From Alteromonas_F sp964429915 (GTDB lineage: Bacteria; Pseudomonadota; Gammaproteobacteria; Enterobacterales; Alteromonadaceae), in assembly GCA_964429915.1 (NCBI GenBank), contig CAYSDZ010000020.1, positions 1-53,743 on the forward strand: a DNA stretch of 53,743 bases, read 5' to 3'. Position numbers and translations under genes: made by a program. Shown here one piece after another: positions 25,205 through 34,725 of the stretch. The notes under the pieces are model-generated. The model had not been told where the DNA came from and made no database searches. It saw only the letters and a list, made by a program, of their open reading frames with translations. Position 1 is the stretch's first letter. Every line of letters starts with the position of its first letter.

Positions 25205-26647
25205 TTAGGCAGTGCCACCTACCGTTAGAGCGTCAATTTTCAGGGTAGGCTGACCGACTCCAACAGGAACACTTTGCCCATCTTTTCCGCACACACCTAC
25301 GCCTTTATCCAAAGCTAAATCGTTCCCTATCATAGATATTTGCTGCATAACATCAGGGCCATTCCCAATTAACGTGGCGCCTTTGATGGGCGTCGTAATT
25401 TTGCCATTCTCGATAAGATACGCCTCGGCACTAGAGAATACGAATTTACCTGAAGTGATATCAACTTGCCCACCTGCGAAGTTTGGCGCATAAATACCTT
25501 TTTCTACTGAACCAATAATTTCTTCTTTACTGTGCTTACCACCCAACATGTAGGTATTTGTCATGCGTGGCATAGGCAAGTGTGCGTATGACTCTCTTCG
25601 ACCGTTTCCTGTCGGCTTAACGCCCATTAAGTGAGCATTATGCTTATCTTGCATGTAGCCTTTTAGTACGCCATCTTCAATGAGTACATTGTATGCGCTG
25701 GGCGTGCCTTCATCATCAACAGTGAGAGAGCCTCGTCTATCTGCCATAGTACCGTCGTCCACCACCGTTACACCTCGGGCAGCGACTTGTTTTCCAATTT
25801 GACCATTGAATGTCGAGGAGCCTTTACGGTTAAAATCGCCCTCTAAACCGTGACCCACTGCTTCGTGAAGCAACACGCCTGGCCAACCATTGCCCAACAC
25901 AACAGGCATAGTACCGGCAGGTGAAGCTTGCGCTCGCATATTCACGTTTGCCATATGAATAGCGTCATCAGCTAGAGACTCATAGCGCGGTTTGTTATGT
26001 TCTGCTTGGGAAAAGAAATCATAGGCATACCGTCCACCCATTCCAGCTGAGCCTCTTTCTCTGCGGCCATCCTGCTCCATCAAAATTGAACAATTAAGTC
26101 TTACTAAAGGTCTTATGTCCGTTGCGAATGTGCCGTCGCTTGCCATTATAAGTACATGTTCGTAAACCGCTGACAAACTGACAATCACTTGTGAGGCTTG
26201 TGGGGCAGCTTTACGAATATAAGCATCGGTTGTTTTTAATAGTGCAATTTTTTCTGCGTCTTCGAGTGATTTTAGCGGATCTAAGGGGGCGTATCGTTTA
26301 TTTGTATTAATTTTGTCGAACGTTTTACAATTTAATACACCGCCCTCTGGCGCTATATTTGATGCAGCAGTACAGGCTTTCATTAACGCATCAATTTGAA
26401 TGTCGTCAGAATAAGCAAAGCCTGTTTTCTCTCCACTTATAGCACGCACGCCTACCCCACGCTCTACATTAAAGCTGCCTTCTTTAACAATACCGTCTTC
26501 TAACATCCAGCTTTCATGTTGGCTGGCTTGGAAATATAAATCGGCGTAATCGACCTGACGGGTCAACATGCTCTCAATAGCACGTTGGCATTGGTCGGAA
26601 GTTAGCTTTGACTGGGATAACAAATCATCAACTACATTACTGAACAA
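25205..26647 (-). CDS. tldD: Metalloprotease TldD
   Basis: TldD is the zinc-bearing catalytic subunit of the TldD/TldE protease. The 480-residue protein has the modified zinc motif HEAVGHGLEGD at residues 261-271 (HExxxH), with the family's ERGVGVRAISGEKTGFAYSD near 62-81 and the C-terminal MIGNDLALDKGVGVCGKDGQ block. Its first 11 nt overlap the end of the nitrilase-like gene, and it is the last gene of the mreB-to-tldD unit. Its partner pmbA is 1 kb away, separated by darP. Confidence 0.96.
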   Translation of the reverse strand: MFSNVVDDLLSQSKLTSDQCQRAIESMLTRQVDYADLYFQASQHESWMLEDGIVKEGSFNVERGVGVRAISGEKTGFAYSDDIQIDALMKACTAASNIAPEGGVLNCKTFDKINTNKRYAPLDPLKSLEDAEKIALLKTTDAYIRKAAPQASQVIVSLSAVYEHVLIMASDGTFATDIRPLVRLNCSILMEQDGRRERGSAGMGGRYAYDFFSQAEHNKPRYESLADDAIHMANVNMRAQASPAGTMPVVLGNGWPGVLLHEAVGHGLEGDFNRKGSSTFNGQIGKQVAARGVTVVDDGTMADRRGSLTVDDEGTPSAYNVLIEDGVLKGYMQDKHNAHLMGVKPTGNGRRESYAHLPMPRMTNTYMLGGKHSKEEIIGSVEKGIYAPNFAGGQVDITSGKFVFSSAEAYLIENGKITTPIKGATLIGNGPDVMQQISMIGNDLALDKGVGVCGKDGQSVPVGVGQPTLKIDALTVGGTA

Positions 26648-27482
26648 GGTGACTCCTAAATTTTGCGTGGTTAATCACGGGCATCGAGCGTTTAATTTGC
26701 GCTATTAAATTGCGGTCAACAGTCGCAGATACAGTACCTGCTCCATCAGGCAGTTCATCTAAAATATCACCCCAAGGCGAAATGATGACACTGTGGCCGT
26801 AGGTTTCCCGCCCATTTTCGTGTAATCCTACTTGGTTTGCAGCCACCACATAACATTGTTTTTCGATGGCTCTTGCGCGCAACAGCGTATGCCAATGTGC
26901 TTCACCTGTTTTAACAGTAAAAGCAGATGGCAATACTAACACGTCTATATCGCCCATGGCATCAAACAAGCCCGAGAATCGCAAATCGTAACATACCGCG
27001 ATCCCCACTTTTAAATGGTCAATTTGGACAACAACAATATCTTCACCATGATGTGTTGTTGCTGACTCTTTATATTTACCTGTATTGTCGGATACGGTAA
27101 CGTCAAAAAGGTGAATTTTATTGTAAATGGCTCTCTGACGCGCTTTCGGTTGCGTGACACCATCGATATATCGGCAGGTCGCGTAGCACTTGTCATCGCC
27201 TACTTTGCGCCTCATAGGCATAGTGCCTGCAAACAAATGACACTTAAACGATTCGGCAAGTTGAAAAAGTTGAGCTGTATATTCACCGCCATGCTCTGGC
27301 TCAGCATAAGCGATAGGCTGAGGGTCACAGCAGCCAAAACAACTGAAACATTCAGGTAAGACAACAATGCTATTGGCCTGCAAAGGTGCTAATGACAACA
27401 ATCGTTGCACTTCTTTAAGGTTCTTATCGGGTGACGGACCTGATGTCATTTGCAGTGCAACTAAATTAACTGTCGATAACAT
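26637..27482 (-). CDS. Nitrilase-superfamily amidohydrolase (Nit1/deaminated glutathione amidase-like)
   Basis: Carbon-nitrogen hydrolases of this branch act on small amides, such as deaminated glutathione. The 281-residue protein has the catalytic triad Glu44 (VVLPECFSCF), Lys122 (YNKIHLFDV) and Cys164 (VGIAVCYDLRFSGLF), and the C-terminal GHSVIISPWGDIL segment. The KIHLFDV motif and length fit the Nit1-type family better than nitrilases proper. It overlaps the end of yhdP by 17 nt and the start of tldD by 11 nt, so translation of the three is probably coupled. The substrate is inferred from family only. Confidence 0.87.
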   Translation of the reverse strand: MLSTVNLVALQMTSGPSPDKNLKEVQRLLSLAPLQANSIVVLPECFSCFGCCDPQPIAYAEPEHGGEYTAQLFQLAESFKCHLFAGTMPMRRKVGDDKCYATCRYIDGVTQPKARQRAIYNKIHLFDVTVSDNTGKYKESATTHHGEDIVVVQIDHLKVGIAVCYDLRFSGLFDAMGDIDVLVLPSAFTVKTGEAHWHTLLRARAIEKQCYVVAANQVGLHENGRETYGHSVIISPWGDILDELPDGAGTVSATVDRNLIAQIKRSMPVINHAKFRSHLVQ

Positions 27483-30400
27483 CTACTTTTACCCGTTTGA
27501 GATCTTCTTCGATAAGAGGCGTGGTTTGCTGCGACTCGCTGTTCGGCTGTTGTGCTGGAAGAGAAATATCCTTGCTGTCTCGCTTTATTTCGGTAAATAC
27601 CGGATCGGAAAACGACCCCGTTACTTTGTAATTAATATTAGATATCACTTTTGCAGAAGTGAGCATTTGATCTAAAGCCAAAGCCGCTAGAGCGGTGGGT
27701 GGATTCGCCAAAAAATAGACCAAAAACGGCAAGTTACCCGTTATATTCGGTGTAAAGCTAATATTGTAGTTCAGCTCTTTGGCGTCGAGCTGAGTAAATC
27801 CGGTAATTTCAATTTCTCCAGCTCCGCCGTCGACCAAGGTATTGTCGGTACTGGCTTTTCCATTTTCCATCACGAACGTACCTTTTATGTCGTCATAAAA
27901 GAAACCTTGCGCGAAAACATCACGGAAATCCAAGCTCAATTTTCGTAACAATGAATCAAAACTAAATAATGTGAAAAGCCTAGAGCCCTTATCGCTCACT
28001 TGCGTTAGGTATCCGTCGCTTAACTCCCACTGCATTTCTCCATTCAAACCAGCTAGGGAGAAATCTGCCGGTGAGCCTTGCCAGTTAAGGTTAAACTGGA
28101 AATCGGCTTCAGAGTCTTTAATGCCTGAACTTAATCCCAGCGAATCTAACCAACGACCAAAATCACCACTTTTTAGCTGCCCGTTGAGCTGAGTAAAGGT
28201 ATTGCTGTCGTATTGCCAACGGCCAGAAGCAATCAGCGACGCATCTGGGTGATTAATATTGAGTCGGTCAATAAAAACGCCTTGCGGCTCGGGGTTGAAT
28301 TCTGCGTCCACCTTACCTATCAAAATATCGTCTAGGCGGCAGTCTTCACAACGAAAACGCAATGGAAAACTAAGATTAAGGGGCTTTGGGGTTTTTACGT
28401 CAGTGCTTTCGTTGCTGCTCGCTTTTGTCAAATGTAGCTTTTCGGCTAATAGGTTAATGCCATCTTCTTGCCAGTTTGCTGGAATGACCGCCGTGGCTAG
28501 AGCTTGTTTAGAGCTGAGTTCAGCTCGCCAAAGTAGATTTTCCTGAGTTGCATTAAGACGAACGTTGTTAAATGTTTGTGAGCCTACCTTCACTTCATCT
28601 GATTCAATATATACTCGCTGCGGTGTAGGTAACAACCGAACATCTCGGGGGGCACGGCTGTCGTAATGCGAATCGATATTGCGCTTTACTGTGGTCCACT
28701 GGCTCAAGGTAACTTCGGGTAAATTAGCAATCAGTGCATGATCTTCTATGGGGACAATTCCTCCTTGTTTCCCTACCCTTAATAGGGATTGACTGAAGGT
28801 TAATGGATCGTGCTGTAGTATACCCGTGAACGAAACATTTCCATCTAAGTAAAGTGAGACTTCAGACTGTTTTTTCCCCCCAGTCGATTTAATTACCAAG
28901 GGCGCACGCATGTCAGACTCTTTATATAGCGGTAAAGGTAATGTCGCCTCCATTCCAAGCAGGTCGGATTTTAACTCCAGCTCATAATACGTATCTTCGG
29001 GAGAAAGTAATGCGCTGATGTCTGCGTTCCAGTTGAATTGCCCAGAAACTGACTCTTTTAACGGTAATGACAAATTTTCGAACGCCTTGCTCGCGTTCCA
29101 TTGTCCTGATACTCCCACGTCGAGCTTATAGTCTTCTTCTTGCTGTTTGCCGTTTAAACTCACGCTTACGGGTTGTCCGTAAAGCTCTCCTTTAAGTTGC
29201 TCAGCCGAGATCCTTCCATCGTTAAATGATAATGCACCCCTTGCTTTGGCAAAGTCGAGTTTAAGTGAACTTACAAACACATTTGCGCTGTTGAAGGTTA
29301 TCGCCCCTTTAGCGTGGGGCTTTCTTTTTTTGGTCAAAGGCGCAGTCAGCGTTAAATCGGCATCGAGTTCACCATCAACGATGAGGCGTTCATTTAGCAA
29401 ACTTGAGAGTTTAGTTAGCGTGCTTCGTTCTAGCATTTCAGACACACTTTTTCCTGTGCCCGTTCCTTTTACCGATATCACGGCAGCAGATGACGCCTTA
29501 AGTTCGGGAATACTCGCGTTGATATAACTAAGTTCAACCGCATCCAAATAACCACCAGGGCTCTGTACTGTGAGCGAGTTATTTTCGATTAACATCGACA
29601 TATCCATATGAGTTAGCGCTGGCCAAGCAGGCGAAAATGCAAAGTCTGCATTATCAACTTCAATGTTAGCTTGAAATATACCTTTGTTATCTTTGAACGG
29701 GAAATGAGTAGGATTACCCGACCAAATTACATGCGCAGCTTCCACCGTTCCTTTACCCGACAAAGCTCGATTGAGAAAGGCGATGGTTCGCTCTTTGATA
29801 AGAGTATTAGGCAATAAAAGAGGCACTTTATTTAAATCAAAGCGCTCAAGATTAAATATGACTTGAGCAAAGTTTGTCGCTAATTGATGTTCAATTTGTG
29901 CTGAAAAACGCAATGTATCGCTAGCGACTGACAGGCTGGGAATACTTACCATCCACCCCGGAGTAAGGTGGTCTTGACTTTCATAAAGGTAGATATCTGA
30001 GTCGATATTTACGGCCCCCAACACTTGTCCGTTGATACTATTCATATCAATAACCGCATTGGACGCGCTTGCGTTAATGTGCCCCTTTGATTGATGCCAC
30101 ACAAGCTCCAAGTCAATCGCATTCAAACCGGGGACATTATCGAAATTCTGCCACGACACATCGAGTAATTTGGCTCTAATGGAGGGCTGTTGAGATAACC
30201 ATTGGATTTGCAAGGTAGCGAGTTCGCCGGCAACATCAAGCTTTTTTAATTTATTGGTAAATTCATCTCCGGTAAACAAGGCCAGTACCGAAGATACAGG
30301 GGCTAAGTTGATGGGCTTAACGGTATTGATAAGTACGTTACCTTGCTGATCAGAGCGGCCTACCAAGTCGGTTACGAAGGTTTCGCCAGCTTGACTAATG

Positions 30401-31329
30401 ACCAATTGATCAACCCTAAACGCCCACCCAGACTCGTTGGGCCTAGCTTGAATCGTTCCACTGTTAAACTCAGTGAGTAACTCGGTGTCTTTTTGGGCGT
30501 CCCACGATAAGCTTGAACCGCCCAGTTCAATATGCATCTGATCAAATGTATTGTCTTTAACACTCAACCACGCAGAAATATTGGCTCGACTTGCTTGCAA
30601 AGGGTATTGAGTCGTCAGCCATTCGTTTAACCAAGGCGATACATCGAGGTCGTCCGCTTTCGCAAAAAAGTTGCCCGATAATGTATCAACGTCTCCCGTT
30701 AAATCGACGACAAAAGACGCCGCATTGTTACTTAGCTCACTAACTCGAATATTGCCCGAACCTTGGTGGTGCTCACCCTCGTTAATCCAAGCAACCGTGT
30801 CTATTTCGTAGGTTTCTTGTTGTGAGTGAGTCGTTACTATTACTTGACCATCTGTAATATTGAAGCGCTGTAGTTGAATAAGGAATAAATTTTTTAGCGC
30901 TTTGACGAGGGGATATTCTGCTTTGTCTTTCGACTTAAAGTTTTCTGGCAAAATTTCAAGTCGTGCGCCTTGAATATCGAAGCGCTCAGAAATAAGCAGT
31001 CGTTGACCCATACTTTGCCAAAAGTTGATATCGACCCAGACTTTGTCAACGTTAAAATGGACAGGGGAAGCGTCGGTCTGAGAAAGTGTGACGTCAGATA
31101 GGACTAAACTAGGTCCATAACCTCGCCAAGTAGCAGAAATACGACCTATTTTTAAATCTATTCCAAACTTGTTTTGAACATAGTCTTGTACAAAGTCTTT
31201 ATGTTCGTCGACATGAGGGAGGGCGTAACGAAACAGGCTTAGCAATACTGCCGCTGTTACCAGCAATATTGCTAAGCCGTGCCACACCTTTTTGATGGTG
31301 TATGACAATGCACCTGAAAATTTCGTCAC
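27466..31329 (-). CDS. yhdP: AsmA-like envelope lipid transport protein YhdP
   Basis: YhdP is one of the inner-membrane-anchored bridge proteins (with TamB and YdbH in E. coli) that carry phospholipid across the periplasm to the outer membrane. The 1287-residue protein has one N-terminal transmembrane helix (about residues 14-34, VWHGLAILLVTAAVLLSLFR). A very long beta-rich body follows, with DUF3971 and AsmA-like regions, and a C-terminal AsmA_2-type segment near NITGNLPFLVYFLANPPTAL. Length and topology are typical. It sits between rng and the nitrilase-like gene with overlaps at both ends, the same rng-yhdP-tldD order as E. coli with one gene inserted. Confidence 0.92.
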   Translation of the reverse strand: MTKFSGALSYTIKKVWHGLAILLVTAAVLLSLFRYALPHVDEHKDFVQDYVQNKFGIDLKIGRISATWRGYGPSLVLSDVTLSQTDASPVHFNVDKVWVDINFWQSMGQRLLISERFDIQGARLEILPENFKSKDKAEYPLVKALKNLFLIQLQRFNITDGQVIVTTHSQQETYEIDTVAWINEGEHHQGSGNIRVSELSNNAASFVVDLTGDVDTLSGNFFAKADDLDVSPWLNEWLTTQYPLQASRANISAWLSVKDNTFDQMHIELGGSSLSWDAQKDTELLTEFNSGTIQARPNESGWAFRVDQLVISQAGETFVTDLVGRSDQQGNVLINTVKPINLAPVSSVLALFTGDEFTNKLKKLDVAGELATLQIQWLSQQPSIRAKLLDVSWQNFDNVPGLNAIDLELVWHQSKGHINASASNAVIDMNSINGQVLGAVNIDSDIYLYESQDHLTPGWMVSIPSLSVASDTLRFSAQIEHQLATNFAQVIFNLERFDLNKVPLLLPNTLIKERTIAFLNRALSGKGTVEAAHVIWSGNPTHFPFKDNKGIFQANIEVDNADFAFSPAWPALTHMDMSMLIENNSLTVQSPGGYLDAVELSYINASIPELKASSAAVISVKGTGTGKSVSEMLERSTLTKLSSLLNERLIVDGELDADLTLTAPLTKKRKPHAKGAITFNSANVFVSSLKLDFAKARGALSFNDGRISAEQLKGELYGQPVSVSLNGKQQEEDYKLDVGVSGQWNASKAFENLSLPLKESVSGQFNWNADISALLSPEDTYYELELKSDLLGMEATLPLPLYKESDMRAPLVIKSTGGKKQSEVSLYLDGNVSFTGILQHDPLTFSQSLLRVGKQGGIVPIEDHALIANLPEVTLSQWTTVKRNIDSHYDSRAPRDVRLLPTPQRVYIESDEVKVGSQTFNNVRLNATQENLLWRAELSSKQALATAVIPANWQEDGINLLAEKLHLTKASSNESTDVKTPKPLNLSFPLRFRCEDCRLDDILIGKVDAEFNPEPQGVFIDRLNINHPDASLIASGRWQYDSNTFTQLNGQLKSGDFGRWLDSLGLSSGIKDSEADFQFNLNWQGSPADFSLAGLNGEMQWELSDGYLTQVSDKGSRLFTLFSFDSLLRKLSLDFRDVFAQGFFYDDIKGTFVMENGKASTDNTLVDGGAGEIEITGFTQLDAKELNYNISFTPNITGNLPFLVYFLANPPTALAALALDQMLTSAKVISNINYKVTGSFSDPVFTEIKRDSKDISLPAQQPNSESQQTTPLIEEDLKRVKVDVIDS

Positions 31330-32792
31330 ATCATTACCACATCATATTTGTCTTGGTTGTATAGCGGTTCTGTTTGCACTTTTATCTGTTTCGACACAAA
31401 TACCTCAAGCTCTGCCAAAACATGCGATTCCTCACCTAACAAAGCATCTGCAACGGCTGGCGATGCATACACGACAAATTGATCAGCATCGTATGCCCGA
31501 TGAACCCTTACAATCTCACGCATTATTTCAAAGCAGATGGTTTCAACCGTCTTAATTGACCCACGCCCTTTACAAACTGGACATTCACCGCACAGTATAT
31601 GCTCCAAACTTTCACGCGTACGCTTGCGTGTCATTTCTACCAAACCTAAGGCAGTAAAACCATGTATATTGGTTTTTGCCCTATCCTTGTTGGTTGCGAC
31701 TTCTAACGAATGTAAGACACGCCGTTTGTGATCGGGTTCCGTCATGTCGATAAAATCGATAAGTATCATACCACCTAGGTTCCTTAACCTAAGCTGACGC
31801 GCAATGGCTAGCGTTGCTTCAATATTGGTATTGAATATGGTTTCTTCTAAGTTTCTATGGCCGACAAATGCGCCTGTATTGATATCGATGGTCGTCATTG
31901 CTTCGGTTTGATCGATAATAAGATAACCGCCCGATTTTAAATCGACACGCCGTTCTAGCGAGCGCTGTACTTCGTTTTCTACATCGTACAAATCGAAGAT
32001 AGGACGCTCACCTGTATAGTAATCTAACTTAGTACTGAGCTCAGGCACGTATTCTTTGGTAAACTCTTGTAATTCTTTAAAAGCCAAATTAGCGTCGATG
32101 CGGATACGGTCCAATTCGGTTCCAACAAAATCGCGTATCACTCGCCGTGCCAGAGGTAAATCTTCATAAAGAAGCTGACGTTTTGTTTTCTTTAAGCGAT
32201 ATTGTATTTTGTTCCACAAACGCTTGAGAAAATCGGCATCAGAAATCAACTCCTGTTCATTCACCCCTTCTGCTGCGGTACGCAAAATGAACCCACCGTA
32301 TTCATCGCAGTAATCTTGTACTAGCGATTTGAGTCTATCGCGTTCGTTTTCATCTTCAATACGCTGCGAAACTCCCACATAAGTCACACTGGGCATAAAC
32401 ACTAAATAACGAGATGGAATGGTAATATCGGTGGTTAACCTAGCTCCTTTTGTGCCTATAGGATCTTTCACTACTTGCACAACCAAATCTTGGCCATCTC
32501 TTACCAACTCTCTAATATCGCGTTTCTCAAGATGGCTGGTCGTTACTTCACCTTCTAATTCGCTGTGAATAACGATGTCAGAAGCGTGCAAAAAAGCCGC
32601 TTTATCTAAACCAATATCAACAAATGCAGCTTGCATGCCTGGAAGTACGCGACTGATCTTGCCTCGATAAATATTGCCCACCAAACCACGTTTAGTATGC
32701 CTTTCAACATGAATTTCTTGCAGAATACCGTTTTCAATAAGCGCAACTCTCGACTCTGACGGCGTCACATTAATCAGTAGTTCGGCACTCAT
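31326..32792 (-). CDS. rng: Ribonuclease G
   Basis: RNase G is the RNase E-family endonuclease that matures the 5' end of 16S rRNA and cuts some mRNAs. The 488-residue protein has an S1 domain (about 38-125, GLVGNIYRGKISRVLPGMQA), an RNase H-like/DNase I-like core with active-site Asps in TIDINTGAFVG and ILIDFIDM, and the Zn-link CGECPVCKGRG near residue 405. It has no C-terminal scaffold, so it is RNase G and not RNase E. It overlaps maf and yhdP by 4 nt each. Confidence 0.96.
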   Translation of the reverse strand: MSAELLINVTPSESRVALIENGILQEIHVERHTKRGLVGNIYRGKISRVLPGMQAAFVDIGLDKAAFLHASDIVIHSELEGEVTTSHLEKRDIRELVRDGQDLVVQVVKDPIGTKGARLTTDITIPSRYLVFMPSVTYVGVSQRIEDENERDRLKSLVQDYCDEYGGFILRTAAEGVNEQELISDADFLKRLWNKIQYRLKKTKRQLLYEDLPLARRVIRDFVGTELDRIRIDANLAFKELQEFTKEYVPELSTKLDYYTGERPIFDLYDVENEVQRSLERRVDLKSGGYLIIDQTEAMTTIDINTGAFVGHRNLEETIFNTNIEATLAIARQLRLRNLGGMILIDFIDMTEPDHKRRVLHSLEVATNKDRAKTNIHGFTALGLVEMTRKRTRESLEHILCGECPVCKGRGSIKTVETICFEIMREIVRVHRAYDADQFVVYASPAVADALLGEESHVLAELEVFVSKQIKVQTEPLYNQDKYDVVMM

Positions 32793-33364
32793 GAGCTTAC
32801 TCCAAATTTAGATAAGGCCTGATAGCATTCATGTAGCGGAAGCCCCACCACATTGCTGTAACTGCCCTGCATCGCTTTAACAAATATAGCGCCTCGCCCT
32901 TGAATAGCATAGCTTCCTGCTTTATCAACAGGTTCACCGGTCGACCAATATGCTTTTGCTTGCTGTTCGGTAATGGCTCCAAATGTAACCACAGAAGTTA
33001 CGGTTTCAAGATGTTGTTTTTGGTCTGCTAGTATGCAAAATCCAGTCGTGACTTGATGAGTTTGCCCGCTCAACTTCAACAATGTTTGAATTGCGTCTTG
33101 TTCGTCACGCGGCTTGCCGAGGACTGCGTCTTCAAAAGAAACGATGGTGTCGGCTGCCAATATAGGAAGTGAGCCATCACCAACTTGATTTTTCGCTGCT
33201 GAAGCCTTCAAGAAAGCGAGACGCTTTACCAAACAACGCGCTGATTCAGCGTCAAGGGGCGTTTCGTCAACATCAACAGGGAGTACGGTGTGGTTTATAC
33301 CAATTTGTTTAAGTAACTCCCTTCTTCTGGGAGAGGCTGAAGCTAAAATAAGGGATTGATTCAT
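32789..33364 (-). CDS. maf: Maf-like nucleoside triphosphate pyrophosphatase (YhdE type)
   Basis: Maf-family enzymes hydrolyse non-canonical or pyrimidine NTPs (dTTP/UTP for E. coli YhdE) to monophosphates; some members block septation when overproduced. The 191-residue protein has the opening motif LILASASPRRRELLKQIG, the catalytic region ILAADTIVSFEDAVLGKPRD and YAIQGRGAIFVKAMQGSYSN. It lies 10 nt after mreD and overlaps rng by 4 nt, the usual mreBCD-maf-rng order. Confidence 0.94.
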   Translation of the reverse strand: MNQSLILASASPRRRELLKQIGINHTVLPVDVDETPLDAESARCLVKRLAFLKASAAKNQVGDGSLPILAADTIVSFEDAVLGKPRDEQDAIQTLLKLSGQTHQVTTGFCILADQKQHLETVTSVVTFGAITEQQAKAYWSTGEPVDKAGSYAIQGRGAIFVKAMQGSYSNVVGLPLHECYQALSKFGVSS

Positions 33365-33374
33365 GGTTATTTAT

Positions 33375-33851
33375 TCATTGCACTTTAAATTGGCGTCGTA
33401 TTTTTCTAAGCAACCAAAATGCCCACGGCCACAATATCATTGAGCTCAAGGTAGGTAACAAGAACTCGTATCGAAAATAGATGTCATTTAATAAGTGCAA
33501 CACCCAAAACTGTAATAAGTGATAAAACGAACAAACCAAGCCAATAACAATACTTTGCTGCCAAACCGAGTAGTTTCTTAATCGTTGATAATTGGCCACT
33601 AACACGAACACGCTAATACTAAGCACCAAACTATGCACACCGAGCGGTGTGCCCAAGAGAATGTCTAAACACAATCCCGTTAAAAATGCAGTGCCGATAT
33701 TCACCCGATTCGGTAAAGCCATCGACCAATATGAAAGTACAATAAGCACCCAGTCGGGTCGATACAGGTCGATCTGCGCGGGCAAAGGCACAATTTGTAA
33801 CACTAATGCCACAGTTAGAGTGAGAGGTATGGTAAAGAACCTCGACCTCAT
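33375..33851 (-). CDS. mreD: Rod shape-determining protein MreD
   Basis: MreD is an inner-membrane protein of the elongasome that works with MreB, MreC, RodA and PBP2 in lateral wall synthesis. The 158-residue protein is almost wholly hydrophobic with about five transmembrane helices, starting MRSRFFTIPLTLTVALVLQI. It has the family segment RPDWVLIVLSYWSMALPNRVN and GLCLDILLGTPLGVH. Its start overlaps the mreC stop by 4 nt. Confidence 0.95.
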   Translation of the reverse strand: MRSRFFTIPLTLTVALVLQIVPLPAQIDLYRPDWVLIVLSYWSMALPNRVNIGTAFLTGLCLDILLGTPLGVHSLVLSISVFVLVANYQRLRNYSVWQQSIVIGLVCSFYHLLQFWVLHLLNDIYFRYEFLLPTLSSMILWPWAFWLLRKIRRQFKVQ

Positions 33852-34699
33852 GGCGTGTCTCCGTTGAGACTCTCGGCTTGTGTTTCTGGCTCTAATAACA
33901 ATACGTAACGAATGCGATCAAGTGCAGCGGTAGGTGTTGCTAATACTTGCGCGAAGACTTGTCGCTCGTCGCGATTGACCTTAGACACCACTGCTACGGG
34001 GTATCCAGCCGGAAAGACGCCACCAAGACCGGATGAAACTAAAACATCACCGGCCTCAACCTCAGCACTGTGGGTTACATGCTCCAAATATAATTCGTTA
34101 AAACCACCTGAACCACTGGCAATGAATTGAATATTATTTCGCTGAGAACGAACCGGAATGCTATGGGTGACATCGGTAATTAACAATACTCGGCTGTTTG
34201 TCGTTCCCACTTCCATTACCTGACCGATAATGCCGTTTTCGTCGATCAATGCCTGAGAGCGAAAAACCCCATTTAACGCGCCTTTATTGATCATAATTTG
34301 CTGAGCAAAAGGGTTTCTGTCGACTGACATCAGCTCAGTCACTATTTTTCGATACTGTGGAGAGGTGGGCGCTTCTAATAAAGCTCTTAGCTCGCTGTTC
34401 TCTTTTTCGAGGGAATCAAAGCGTTGTAATTTTTCACTCGCAATCAGTAACTGGTCCTTGAGCGTTTGGTTTTCGTCGATTAAGTCTTCGCGAGATGTTA
34501 ATCGTTCTGCACTCACATCGAGCAACAAACTAGGTAAGTTAGCGATATATTGAAGGGGGCTTAGCAAAGAATTGAAATACAAACGTGGGGATTGGAATCC
34601 ATCCAGTTTATGATCAACAAAAATAAGCACGCAGGACATGATCACCGCAATCATTAGCCTTACAGCAATAGATGGACCTCTGGTAAAAATAGTATCCAT
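33848..34699 (-). CDS. mreC: Rod shape-determining protein MreC
   Basis: MreC is a bitopic elongasome protein whose periplasmic part activates PBP2. The 283-residue protein has a short cytoplasmic N-terminus and one transmembrane helix (about 11-29, VRLMIAVIMSCVLIFVDH). A coiled coil follows (about 70-108, with heptads in LKDQLLIASEKLQRFDSLEK), then the beta-barrel domain with DRNPFAQQIMINKGALNGVF and VSSGLGGVFPAGYPVAVVS. It starts 26 nt after mreB and overlaps mreD by 4 nt. Confidence 0.95.
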   Translation of the reverse strand: MDTIFTRGPSIAVRLMIAVIMSCVLIFVDHKLDGFQSPRLYFNSLLSPLQYIANLPSLLLDVSAERLTSREDLIDENQTLKDQLLIASEKLQRFDSLEKENSELRALLEAPTSPQYRKIVTELMSVDRNPFAQQIMINKGALNGVFRSQALIDENGIIGQVMEVGTTNSRVLLITDVTHSIPVRSQRNNIQFIASGSGGFNELYLEHVTHSAEVEAGDVLVSSGLGGVFPAGYPVAVVSKVNRDERQVFAQVLATPTAALDRIRYVLLLEPETQAESLNGDTP

Positions 34700-34725
34700 A
34701 GGTGCTTATTAAGTTAAATGGTTAG

